This document shows positions 13,526 to 19,761 of a stretch of 19,761 bases of DNA, piece by piece. The DNA lies in NCBI GenBank assembly GCA_963169055.1, contig CAUJFU010000335.1, positions 1-19,761 of the forward strand. The letters are read 5' to 3'. The stretch is from Myxococcota bacterium (GTDB lineage Bacteria > Myxococcota_C > UBA6777). The position numbers were made by a program, and so were the translations under genes. The notes beneath the pieces were generated by a model. The model made no database searches and was not told the DNA's origin. It saw only the letters and a program-made list of their open reading frames with translations. Positions within the stretch are counted from its first letter, which is position 1, and each line of letters starts with the position of its first letter.

Positions 13526-15307
13526 ATGCAACAAACACCTCCCCCCTCTGCCGGCTCTTGGGAAGAAGAAGGACTGTTCTGGCGGGGTCCCAAACCTCCC
13601 CGTTCTTCGGACTCTCCGAGTGGTGATGTCTGGGAAGATCACGACTGGATCGAGATCCCCCACGAACACTACATCGCCATCAGCAAGTTTCGCCTAAACG
13701 AGATCCTGTGGCAGTTCCCCAAAGTCCAACAAGCTCGGCACGACTTCAAGCACTTTCTCAGCCGCATCGAGTCCCTTTACCACTTTCACTACCACGCCCT
13801 CCTCGACGAGCTCAAAAGCGATTACGAATTCTTTGACCCTGATAGCGGCCCACTGCGCCGACGTTCTAGCAGTCCTGAAGAACTCCTTTACCGCGAACAC
13901 CGCTTCCTCGGTAACTTCTTGCGCACCATGCTTCGCGGAAACTTCCTTCCCTTCACCAAAAAACAAGTCGAAGACGCCGAACTCTACAGCTACCTCTTCG
14001 ATCTCAAAGTCCGTGTCCAATGGGATCGCCACGATCCCCAATTGCTCCAAGACTTCGAACAATACGTCCAAACCTCCGAAGAAGCCGCACCACTCCGCCG
14101 GCTACTCGAAGCCGAAACGCTCTCCGATTATCTCCAACCCCATCCCGACTTCAAAAACCGCGTCCTGCTTTTCTGGCGCGGCGTCGACTACGACCGCCGA
14201 CAAGCCGCACAGCCCATGCAAAAACTCGATATCTGGATCTCTGCGATCTTTGGAAAAGTGTTTTTCCCCATCCAACGCTTGATCGAGATCTTACGCGGTG
14301 AGCGCAACGTCGACAAAACCCTCGTTCAAGACGTCATCGGCGACGTCGGACGCCTCGCCAACCTCCTAACCTTCGGATTGATCGGCCAAGACAAACAACA
14401 AACCTCCCACCAAGCCGAAGATGAACGCACCGTCGTCTTTGAACGCCGTTGGATCCGACGCCTCAATATGGAAAACCAACCCGTCCAACTGCGCGACCTC
14501 TTCAAACCCAAGATCCTCCAAGAACCCGAACTCGAACGCATGATCTGTCTCTTCCGACAGACTCCCACCAAAGCCCTCATCGATCAACTCCGCGATCGCA
14601 TCCAACGCAAAAAAGCCGACCCCACCCAAATCGATCACAACATCTATATCAAAATGTTCAAACGCATCCCGCTCGCCGATGCCGAAGTCATCCTCCCCTT
14701 CAAAAACCCCAGCATGAAGTCTTTCGACATCACCTTAATCAGTCTTACAGGTGTCGGCAGTCTCTATGCTCTCTGGAAGGGCCTTCAATCGGGCGGAAGC
14801 GCCGCTTTTGTGGTCATGGCTGTCCTGCTTGGTCTGTTCTTTCGGATGATTATGGGCTACATCCGCACCGTTCAACGCTACAATGCCCGCATGATCTCCG
14901 AACTCTACGACAAAAACCTCGACAACCACACAGGCGTCCTCCAATACCTCGTCGACTCCATCGAAGAACAAGAATACAAAGAAACCGTCCTCGCTTATTA
15001 CATGCTCTGGCTCCAAGACGAAGCCATGACCGAAGAACAACTCGACGGAGCCATCGAAGAATTCCTCAAACAGTACTTCGAAGGCATCGAGATCGACTTT
15101 GAAGTCGACGACGCCCTCAAAAAACTCGTCATCCGCCCCGACCAAGAACGCGACGACCATCACCTCCCTCTGATCGAACAATTCCAAGCCCCCGACGGAC
15201 AAACCTACTATCGCGCTCTCCCCCTCCACGAAGCCATCGAGATCATGGACGCCAAATGGGATCTCCTCAACCGACAGCGCCTCGAATCCATTAGTGGAAT
15301 TCTCTAA
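13526..15307 (+). CDS. DUF3754 family membrane protein (TMEM143-like)
   Basis: 593 residues from ATG 13526, which has AAAGG 10 nt upstream; the same frame is open to ATG 13463 (614 residues) but has no site there, so the start is uncertain. Family landmarks: IPHEHYIAISK near 44-54, LLFWRGVDYDRRQA (214-227), and FKRIPLADAEVILPFKNP (378-395), the signature of DUF3754/TMEM143 proteins (FK.IP.AD.E..LP). It is followed by two closely spaced hydrophobic segments (about 402-420 and 425-447), a helical hairpin anchor, and then a soluble acidic C-terminal domain. The large N-terminal part is soluble and charged. Related proteins occur in plants, animals (mitochondrial TMEM143) and scattered bacteria; molecular function unknown. 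It diverges from the VWA pair and is followed by repeat C. Confidence 0.85.
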   Translation: MQQTPPPSAGSWEEEGLFWRGPKPPRSSDSPSGDVWEDHDWIEIPHEHYIAISKFRLNEILWQFPKVQQARHDFKHFLSRIESLYHFHYHALLDELKSDYEFFDPDSGPLRRRSSSPEELLYREHRFLGNFLRTMLRGNFLPFTKKQVEDAELYSYLFDLKVRVQWDRHDPQLLQDFEQYVQTSEEAAPLRRLLEAETLSDYLQPHPDFKNRVLLFWRGVDYDRRQAAQPMQKLDIWISAIFGKVFFPIQRLIEILRGERNVDKTLVQDVIGDVGRLANLLTFGLIGQDKQQTSHQAEDERTVVFERRWIRRLNMENQPVQLRDLFKPKILQEPELERMICLFRQTPTKALIDQLRDRIQRKKADPTQIDHNIYIKMFKRIPLADAEVILPFKNPSMKSFDITLISLTGVGSLYALWKGLQSGGSAAFVVMAVLLGLFFRMIMGYIRTVQRYNARMISELYDKNLDNHTGVLQYLVDSIEEQEYKETVLAYYMLWLQDEAMTEEQLDGAIEEFLKQYFEGIEIDFEVDDALKKLVIRPDQERDDHHLPLIEQFQAPDGQTYYRALPLHEAIEIMDAKWDLLNRQRLESISGIL

Positions 15308-15311
15308 CAGC

Positions 15312-15324
15312 ATAGGACTTACGC
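15312..15324 (+). repeat. Left 13-bp terminal inverted repeat of the copy C element
   Basis: ATAGGACTTACGC here is the exact reverse complement of 15471-15483. It begins 4 nt after the stop codon of the DUF3754 gene. Confidence 0.75.
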
Positions 15325-15470
15325 AGTTCGATGCTTTTTGTGGGGTGTCACCCCACACCCCACAAGGGAGCGCGGCTCCCTTGACCCCGTATTGGCGAAG
15401 AGATCACAGGTTTTTCAGACAGACAGCTCTTTCGCTTGGGTAGCTCGAACACGGCTTTTTTTTGGCGACC

Positions 15471-15483
15471 GCGTAAGTCCTAT
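15471..15483 (-). repeat. Right 13-bp terminal inverted repeat of the copy C element
   Basis: GCGTAAGTCCTAT, exact reverse complement of 15312-15324. It ends 49 nt before the lipoprotein stop codon. Confidence 0.75.
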
Positions 15484-15531
15484 AGGATCTGGCCCCTCAC
15501 CCCATTCAACAAACCAACTGCGTAGCTCCTA

Positions 15532-16668
15532 TCAATCTTCCAAAAACTTCGGACCGGGCGGCGGAGGCGGTGGAGTCCCCGCAGGAGCCGCAGGGATCGC
15601 AGGGCCTGGCGGGGGTTCCTTTGCCGCAGGAAACTCCGCAAACAACGCTTGCATCTGCTGTTGCACCGCTGCGGGTTTATTGGGTTCGATCTTCCAACGC
15701 TGATCCACAAACCACAACAGCAGCCCTGTCCCCTTCTCGATCAACGACATCTTGATATCCAGATAAGAACCCGAAAAGAATGGCTGATTGTTTTCAGCCG
15801 TCGCAGGTAGGCCCTTTTGGGCCTCGGCCATCGCCTCCAACGAAGACGAAAAATACAACACCATCGAGGCCGCTTCAAATGGCCGAATATACGAGTCCCG
15901 ATAACTCCGCCAACGCCCACCATACATATACCGTGTCTTGTACTGGCGCGACGCACCCGCCGAGGGGATCGCTCGCGAGGCTCGGTGCGTCCGATAATAT
16001 TGTCGATAATTCCGATATCCACTGCGCTCAACGCTGACTTTTCCCCCCGCCACAGAACGGCCTGCTGTTCGCCAACCTCTCGAACTGCCGCTCTTCGCAC
16101 CTTTTCCTCCCGAGTTCTTCGCCCCCAACGCCACCGCCAACACGATGATCGCCACAATCAACGCCACCAACAACACGATCACCGTCGTCTGTACCGCCTT
16201 CTTTCCGTCTGTTGTGAGGTTCGCCGCCCCTTCAAGCACCATCACCGCGTCCGTCCCCGGGATCCCGCCCTCCACCAAGATCGGCGTCACTCCCTTGGTC
16301 GCTCCCTCTTCTGCATCTTCGCCCGTTGCACTGTCAATTTGCGATAAAATATGCAACAACCGCTCGCGTGAGATCTGCCCCCGCGCCAACTGATACCCTT
16401 TCACGCTCATCACTCGCCGCAGTTCTTCGTCCACCAATCGCGCCACCGTCTCGTGCGCCGCCTTCACTTCCGCAAGCGCTGCCCGCCCATTCCCGTCGAT
16501 ATTCACCGACAACCGCAACGGCAACAACTCGATCCCTTTCAACGCAATCTGCCCGTTCGCAAAGTCCGCATCCACCCAGATCCGACCCGCCCGATCCGCT
16601 ACACACGACCACGCAAACAACAACAACGTACACACCGCCGCCACACGCAACCACCTCTTCCTCAACAT
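15532..16668 (-). CDS. Putative lipoprotein with an internal transmembrane segment
   Basis: 378 residues. The N-terminus MLRKRWLRVAAVCTLLLFAW ends in SC, giving a type-II signal peptide with Cys22 as lipidation site (weak lipobox FAWSC). A helical soluble part follows (about 55-150), then a strongly hydrophobic segment (161-183), a basic Gly/Arg/Tyr-rich region (185-260) and a conserved-looking C-terminal part with FEAASMVLYFSSSLEAM (264-280), YLDIKMSLIEKGTGLLLWF (302-320) and a Pro-rich tail. The 'L.lieKgtG..lW' stretch recalls envelope lipoproteins that compare conserved C-terminal domains (GNA1162/CsgG-like), but I cannot assign a family. Start supported by GGAG 6 nt upstream. Second gene after the YbjN-like gene on the same strand, 145 nt away; repeat C lies beyond its end. 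Confidence 0.75.
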   Translation of the reverse strand: MLRKRWLRVAAVCTLLLFAWSCVADRAGRIWVDADFANGQIALKGIELLPLRLSVNIDGNGRAALAEVKAAHETVARLVDEELRRVMSVKGYQLARGQISRERLLHILSQIDSATGEDAEEGATKGVTPILVEGGIPGTDAVMVLEGAANLTTDGKKAVQTTVIVLLVALIVAIIVLAVALGAKNSGGKGAKSGSSRGWRTAGRSVAGGKVSVERSGYRNYRQYYRTHRASRAIPSAGASRQYKTRYMYGGRWRSYRDSYIRPFEAASMVLYFSSSLEAMAEAQKGLPATAENNQPFFSGSYLDIKMSLIEKGTGLLLWFVDQRWKIEPNKPAAVQQQMQALFAEFPAAKEPPPGPAIPAAPAGTPPPPPPGPKFLED

Positions 16669-16693
16669 CGCTCACTCCGTCCTCTGCTTCGGT

Positions 16694-16750
16694 TTTTGTG
16701 CTTTCCTACGCACGCTTTCTTTGGGTTTTGTGACTTTCTTACGCACACTT
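16694..16750. repeat. Imperfect 25-bp direct repeat, period 32
   Basis: TTTTGTGCTTTCCTACGCAC at 16694 recurs as TTTTGTGACTTTCTTACGCA at 16726, with one inserted A and two substitutions over about 25 nt. It lies between the YbjN-like and lipoprotein genes, 26 nt upstream of the lipoprotein start, where a transcription factor could bind both units. Confidence 0.5.
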
Positions 16751-16813
16751 CCTTACGTTGGGCCTTCTTTGTCTTCTTGGCTTCGTTCCCTCCTATTCTT
16801 CGTCCGCTCCTTC

Positions 16814-17281
16814 TTATCCTTCGATCTCATGGATGGCTTCTTCGGGCGTCACATCCGCAAACACCACCCGCATCAAACCCGCATAATACTTGTCCATCAT
16901 CGCAAGGTTGTAATACACCGTCCGACGCACCATCTCGACGGTCGCTTCTGCCCCCGATGCTACAAGGCTCGTCTTAAACCGCACTTCCCCATCCTCCAGA
17001 TCCATCTCAAAATTCCCCACCCGCATCCCGTAATTGGCTCGCGTCAAAAACAACGCTACCTTTTCTCTCTTCGACTCCGACACATACACGCCCAACATCG
17101 AATAAAACAAAAACACCTCTTGCGTAGACTCCACTTGCGCAATGCACCGCAACAACGCGTGTTCCGCTCGAAACTGCATCAACAACACTTCGCCGCTCGA
17201 CCGCTGGTATTCCCATTCGTCTTCCTCAAAAAACGACAACACCACCGAAAACAACGCACTCTCCGACACAATATCACACAT
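16814..17281 (-). CDS. YbjN-domain protein
   Basis: 155 residues from ATG 17281, which has GGGAGG 11 nt upstream; the frame also opens at ATG 17305 (163 residues), which has no site. The C-terminal half matches the YbjN family (PF10722, annotated as putative sensory-transduction regulator): LTRANYGMRVGNFEMDLEDGEVRFKTSL around 79-106, then VEMVRRTVYYNLAMMDKYYAGL (115-136) and a closing DVTPEEAI. The fold resembles class I type III secretion chaperones. No signal peptide; expected cytoplasmic. Family members were linked to stress and motility phenotypes in E. coli; here no target is evident. Same strand as the lipoprotein gene downstream. Repeat copy E abuts its 5' side. Confidence 0.82.
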   Translation of the reverse strand: MCDIVSESALFSVVLSFFEEDEWEYQRSSGEVLLMQFRAEHALLRCIAQVESTQEVFLFYSMLGVYVSESKREKVALFLTRANYGMRVGNFEMDLEDGEVRFKTSLVASGAEATVEMVRRTVYYNLAMMDKYYAGLMRVVFADVTPEEAIHEIEG

Positions 17282-17292
17282 CGCGGTCTTTT

Positions 17293-17298
17293 CCTCCC
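17293..17298 (-). promoter_or_regulatory. Shine-Dalgarno GGGAGG supporting the 17281 start
   Basis: Spaced 11 nt from ATG 17281, somewhat long but the only purine-rich site here. ATG 17305 lies upstream of it. Confidence 0.45.
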
Positions 17299-17311
17299 AT
17301 GCCATCCATCA

Positions 17312-17447
17312 CAAAACACCCGTTTTCGCGGCACTCCCCGTGGCAGATTCGTTGGTTTGAAAAACGTCTGTGTACCCCGCCTCATACAGGGTCAAGGGGG
17401 CCGCGCTCCCTCACGGGGCATGGGGGACCACCCCACATCAAACAAAA
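17312..17447 (-). repeat. Dispersed intergenic repeat, copy E
   Basis: On the minus strand: TTTTGTTTGATGTGGGG, hairpin TGGGGTGGTCCCCCA (17421-17435), arms AGGGAGCGCGGCCCCCTT (17394-17411), TTGACCCTGTATGAGGCG (17378-17395), GTTTTTCAAACCAACGA (identical to copy D), and a terminal CCGCGAAAACGGGTGTTTT. It is more diverged than C and D. It lies in the divergent YbjN-like / selU spacer (17306-17656). Confidence 0.78.
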
Positions 17448-17559
17448 CAAATCCAACAAGTCCTCTCAGAATCATTCTCTGATCACGCACAACAAAACAG
17501 GTTCCCATCGAAAAATCAACTCTCCTTCATCACGATCCGCCACAACAGCACCAACAATG

Positions 17560-17588
17560 TTGCGTTTTCGCCGATTGTACCTTAGCAT
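17560..17588 (+). promoter_or_regulatory. Candidate sigma-70-type promoter for selU
   Basis: TTGCGT (17560-17565), 17-nt spacer, TAGCAT (17583-17588; 4 of 6 to TATAAT, with T1, A2 and T6 kept). A small dyad CAACA-A-TGTTG (17552-17562) overlaps the -35. The predicted leader to the selU ATG at 17657 is about 60 nt. Confidence 0.4.
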
Positions 17589-17656
17589 CGCAAACCGATC
17601 TCGCGGCGGCTTAACACCGCAAAACACCCAAACAAACAGCGATCAAAGAAACAACG

Positions 17657-18733
17657 ATGCGACCCTTCGGAATCTGGACAAGCTACGATCTTTCTTCCTT
17701 TGATGCGATCCTTGATGTGCGCTCACCTTCGGAGTACCGCGAAGATCACATCCCCCACGCGCTTTCTCTCCCTGTCATGGACGACGAAGAACGCGCACGC
17801 ATCGGTCTTCTCTACAAGTCCCATCCTTTCGAGGCCACCAAACAAGGTGCTGCCATCTGTAGCCGCCGCATCAGCGAACACCTCGACAGCTACTTTGCCG
17901 ACAAAGACAAGCGCTTTGCGCCATTGGTGTATTGTTGGCGTGGCGGGATGCGTTCGGCCAGCTTGGCGATGGTGTTGCAGGCCGTGGGATGGCACGTGCA
18001 TACGCTTCAAGGCGGATACAAGGGCTTTCGCACCGAAGTTCGTCGGGCGCTCGCCTCGGACTTTTCAACCATATCCGTCCTCTTGCTTGCGGGCCCAACA
18101 GGCAGCGGAAAAACTCGCTTGCTTGGGGCTTTACAACAACAAGGTGCGCAGATCATCGATCTCGAAGCCTTGGCCCAACATCGCGGATCGCTCTTAGGCT
18201 CGTATTGGTGGGAAGATCCACAACGCCGTCAACCTTCGCAAAAACACTTTGAAACTTTGCTCTGGGATGCCTTGCGCCATCTCGATCCCACACGACCCGT
18301 CTGGATCGAGTCCGAAAGCAACAAGATCGGTCGCATCCAGATCCCCAAACCCCTTTGGGATACGCTTCGCCACGCACCGCGTGTACATCTCCAAACCCCC
18401 CATCCCATCCGTATCGCCCTTCTGCTCGATGAATACCAACACCTCATCCACAATCCCCAGACCTTCGAGATGTTGCTCGACAAGCTCAAGCCCCATCACC
18501 CCGCCATCACCCTCCAACAATGGCACTCCCTACTCCAACAACAGCGCTGGCCCGAACTCGCCGACGCCCTACTCACCGCCCATTACGACCCTTGCTACGC
18601 CCGTTCCCACCACACCCTCTTCCTATCCCCCCAAGAACACACCCACCCCTTACCTGATCTCCATCCCGACACCCTCCGCGATACCGCCCGCTCCCTCCAC
18701 TCATGGTCTCTTCAACGCCCTTCCCTTCTCTGA
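17657..18733 (+). CDS. selU: tRNA 2-selenouridine synthase (SelU/MnmH)
   Basis: 358 residues, typical for SelU. An N-terminal rhodanese domain (about 14-130) carries DVRSPSEYREDHIPHALSLPV (20-40) and the family-diagnostic active site YCWRGGMRS with catalytic Cys93. It is followed by a P-loop domain with AGPTGSGKT (145-153) and IDLEALAQHRGSLLGS (167-182). The enzyme geranylates 2-thiouridine at the wobble base of some tRNAs and replaces it with selenium from selenophosphate, so a selD-like gene is expected elsewhere in the genome. The ribosome-binding site is weak (AAAGAAAC). Gene is alone on its strand; a candidate promoter lies about 70 nt upstream and repeat D with a terminator-like end downstream. 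Confidence 0.95.
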   Translation: MRPFGIWTSYDLSSFDAILDVRSPSEYREDHIPHALSLPVMDDEERARIGLLYKSHPFEATKQGAAICSRRISEHLDSYFADKDKRFAPLVYCWRGGMRSASLAMVLQAVGWHVHTLQGGYKGFRTEVRRALASDFSTISVLLLAGPTGSGKTRLLGALQQQGAQIIDLEALAQHRGSLLGSYWWEDPQRRQPSQKHFETLLWDALRHLDPTRPVWIESESNKIGRIQIPKPLWDTLRHAPRVHLQTPHPIRIALLLDEYQHLIHNPQTFEMLLDKLKPHHPAITLQQWHSLLQQQRWPELADALLTAHYDPCYARSHHTLFLSPQEHTHPLPDLHPDTLRDTARSLHSWSLQRPSLL

Positions 18734-18751
18734 TCTGCTTCACTTCGCTTC

Positions 18752-18890
18752 GATTCGGTTTGTTTTGTGGGGCTTTGCCCCAAACCCCACAAGGGACCGA
18801 AGGCCCCTTGACCCCGTATTGGCGAAACGATCACTGTTTTTCAAACCAACGACGCTCTCGCTTGAACACCCGCGAACACGGGTTTTTTTA
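18752..18890 (+). repeat. Dispersed intergenic repeat, copy D
   Basis: The best-preserved copy: CGATTCGGTTTGTTTTGT, hairpin GGGGC-TTT-GCCCC (18769-18781), AACCCCAC, hairpin AAGGGACCGAAGGCCCCTT (18791-18809), TTGACCCCGTATTGGCG (18808-18824), AAACGATCACTGTTTTTCA, CGCTTGAACACC, and a terminal hairpin with T7. CGGTTTG (18756-18762) and CAAACCG (18892-18898) form a possible short inverted repeat near its edges. It lies between convergent selU and cas3. Confidence 0.85.
18868..18889 (+). terminator. Rho-independent terminator-like end of repeat D
   Basis: ACCCG (18868-18872), loop CGAACA, CGGGT (18879-18883) and a T-run ending at 18889. It is oriented to stop selU transcripts, whose stop codon lies 135 nt upstream. 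The same CCG-CGAACA-CGG ending recurs in copies B and E. The stem is short (5 bp), so efficiency is uncertain. Confidence 0.45.
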
Positions 18891-18904
18891 TCAAACCGCT
18901 TCTC

Positions 18905-19761
18905 TCAAAAACAAACGGTCGCCTCTCCTCCCTTCACCTCTTCAAGATCCAACCCCCGTGCCGATGTGTACAAATGTCTCTTATCCTCGCGCAAAAAGTA
19001 CGCAACGCCCCGTTCCTCCGCAAATTCATTCGGATCCAATTTTTTTGTTGCATAGATTTGCACGGAAACACGCGCCATCTCCGCTGCCAATCCTCGCAAT
19101 GCCCTCCGCCTCTCCCAACGATCCCTTTGTCTCATCGCTTCCTCGAATCGCTCCCGTAAGCCCGGAATCTGCTCTGCGATCACGATCGTGTACTGCTCAG
19201 CTTGCTTCCCGCGCAACAACTCACGCACGCACACCTCTCCCTCAAATCGCGCAAACTTCTGTGCTGCTTCAAGCCCCGTGTTCTTTCGTTCCGACAGCAA
19301 ACCAAAGTACGCGTCGCAGATCCCTCCCGCCTCCTCTTCCAAGATCACCTCACTGTGCCTCAGCACCTCGTGCGTCGCATCCAGATGAATGCGATCGTAG
19401 ATCATCTCCGCAAAGGACTTGCCTCCTTCATCGCAAAGCGACACCACCCGCACATCACAACGCGGCTTCTCCCCATTGCGATTGCAGCGTCCCGATATCT
19501 GGATCAGGCTATCGAGCGGCGCAAAGTCTCGGATCACAAGATCCATATCGATATCCACCCCCGCCTCGATACATTGCGTAGACACCACCAAACAACCTTT
19601 GCGCCCTCCCTCCGCGCCTTGGCTTTCGCGGATCAAACCCAACGCCAAAGATCGATCCAACGGCGTCACATCCGCACTCAAAAAATACAACCCTCCCTCC
19701 CCCCACACCTCCGCAAGCCTATCTCTCAACCATCGCGCTGATCGCCTTGTGTTCAACGTGA
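18905..19761 (-). CDS. cas3: CRISPR-associated Cas3 helicase, C-terminal part (5' end outside window)
   Basis: The frame is open through the right edge (284 residues visible to the stop), so a start within the window would be false. Visible residues begin in helicase domain 2: TLNTRRSARWL, FLSADVTPLDRSLAL, then motif V VVSTQCIEAGVDIDMDLVIRDFAPLDS and motif VI QISGRCNRNG (19472-19501). The set STQ.(V/I)EAGVDIDfD...APLDSLIQ..GRCNRNG is characteristic of Cas3 rather than of general DEAD helicases. The Cas3 C-terminal accessory domain follows. Cas3 unwinds and degrades DNA marked by Cascade in type I systems; the HD nuclease part and other cas genes would lie to the right. No CRISPR array is present inside the window. 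Cas3 appears to be the last gene of its strand run, as selU converges on it. Confidence 0.88.
   Translation of the reverse strand, partial: TLNTRRSARWLRDRLAEVWGEGGLYFLSADVTPLDRSLALGLIRESQGAEGGRKGCLVVSTQCIEAGVDIDMDLVIRDFAPLDSLIQISGRCNRNGEKPRCDVRVVSLCDEGGKSFAEMIYDRIHLDATHEVLRHSEVILEEEAGGICDAYFGLLSERKNTGLEAAQKFARFEGEVCVRELLRGKQAEQYTIVIAEQIPGLRERFEEAMRQRDRWERRRALRGLAAEMARVSVQIYATKKLDPNEFAEERGVAYFLREDKRHLYTSARGLDLEEVKGGEATVCF

Larger units (their letters stand above)
15312..15483 (+). mobile_element. Dispersed repeat copy C bounded by 13-bp inverted repeats (MITE-like)
   Basis: 172 bp. Inside perfect inverted termini (ATAGGACTTACGC / GCGTAAGTCCTAT) lie GTGGGGTGTCACCCCAC (15340-15356), a perfect 8-bp hairpin AAGGGAGC-GCG-GCTCCCTT (15364-15382), block TTGACCCCGTATTGGCG (15381-15397), GATCACAGGTTTTTCAGAC, CGCTTGGG, and TCGAACACGGC followed by T8 (15456-15463). 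If the true termini are GGACTTACGC, they are flanked by TA on both sides, which would fit a TA target duplication (inference). No transposase is encoded, so any movement needed one in trans. It sits between the convergent DUF3754 and lipoprotein genes and its T-run could terminate the DUF3754 transcript. Confidence 0.65.

Noticed and set aside
12139-13697. Minus ORF 12139-13131 and plus ORF 12825-13697
   Set aside because: Out-of-frame readings of the zinc-ribbon VWA gene; compositions reflect its 30-bp repeats.
14326-15358. Several ORFs on both strands inside the DUF3754 gene
   Set aside because: Shadows; the plus frame carries the family signature and membrane hairpin.
16721-17482. 253-residue plus ORF
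   Set aside because: His/Arg/Gln-rich antisense of the YbjN-like gene and runs through repeat E.
18249-19581. Plus ORFs 18249-19055 and 18703-19581
   Set aside because: Cover selU in another frame, repeat D and antisense of cas3; Pro/Ser-rich with no recognisable domain.

Overview
The window is a protein-coding stretch of a bacterial chromosome, roughly mid-50s % GC by eye, with genes on both strands and no rRNA or tRNA that I could see. Lineage cannot be fixed from the sequence. A secreted Cys-rich protein with two CDGxDNxCDGxxDE metal-binding (MopE-type) repeats, several lipoprotein-like proteins with Pro/Thr-rich linkers and a DUF3754 protein fit a myxobacterial/'deltaproteobacterial' Gram-negative better than most alternatives (inference).

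Layout, left to right. 1-926 (-): 5' part of a MopE-repeat lipoprotein that runs off the left edge. 1104-2396 (-): YegD-like short Hsp70. 2655-3578 (+): ABC ATPase. 3611-4789 (-): AlaX-type alanyl-tRNA editing hydrolase. 5050-6498 (+): 12-TM membrane protein, probably the permease of the ABC ATPase, from which it is separated by the antisense alaX. 6704-8407 and 8432-9169 (+): two-gene polar amino-acid ABC importer whose binding protein and permease are fused in one chain. 9396-10469 (+): diacylglycerol-kinase-fold lipid kinase. 10740-11741 and 11817-13187 (-): tandem paralogous von Willebrand A proteins; the upstream one carries an N-terminal zinc ribbon and a 10-residue Pro/Gln repeat. 13526-15307 (+): DUF3754 (TMEM143-like) membrane protein. 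15532-16668 (-): lipoprotein with an internal membrane segment. 16814-17281 (-): YbjN-family protein. 17657-18733 (+): tRNA 2-selenouridine synthase SelU/MnmH. 18905-19761 (-): C-terminal half of a CRISPR-associated Cas3 helicase that runs off the right edge.

The strongest non-coding signal is a family of five related ~125-150 bp intergenic repeats (A 4841-4976 +, B 10579-10704 -, C 15312-15483 +, E 17312-17447 -, D 18752-18890 +). Each has a G-rich hairpin (GTGGGG...CCCCAC), a second hairpin (AAGGG...CCCTT), a conserved block near TTGACCCCGTATTGGCG and, in most copies, a terminator-like end (CCG-CGAACA-CGG plus T-run). All five sit in divergent or convergent gene junctions. Copy C is bounded by a perfect 13-bp inverted repeat, which suggests that at least this copy moved as a non-autonomous (MITE-like) element.

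The most system-like gene block is 10740-17281: two VWA proteins sharing a conserved GTEVDIWDHK C-terminal module, then the divergent DUF3754 protein, an envelope lipoprotein and a YbjN protein, with a YegD-like Hsp70 elsewhere in the window. Whether these act together is inference.
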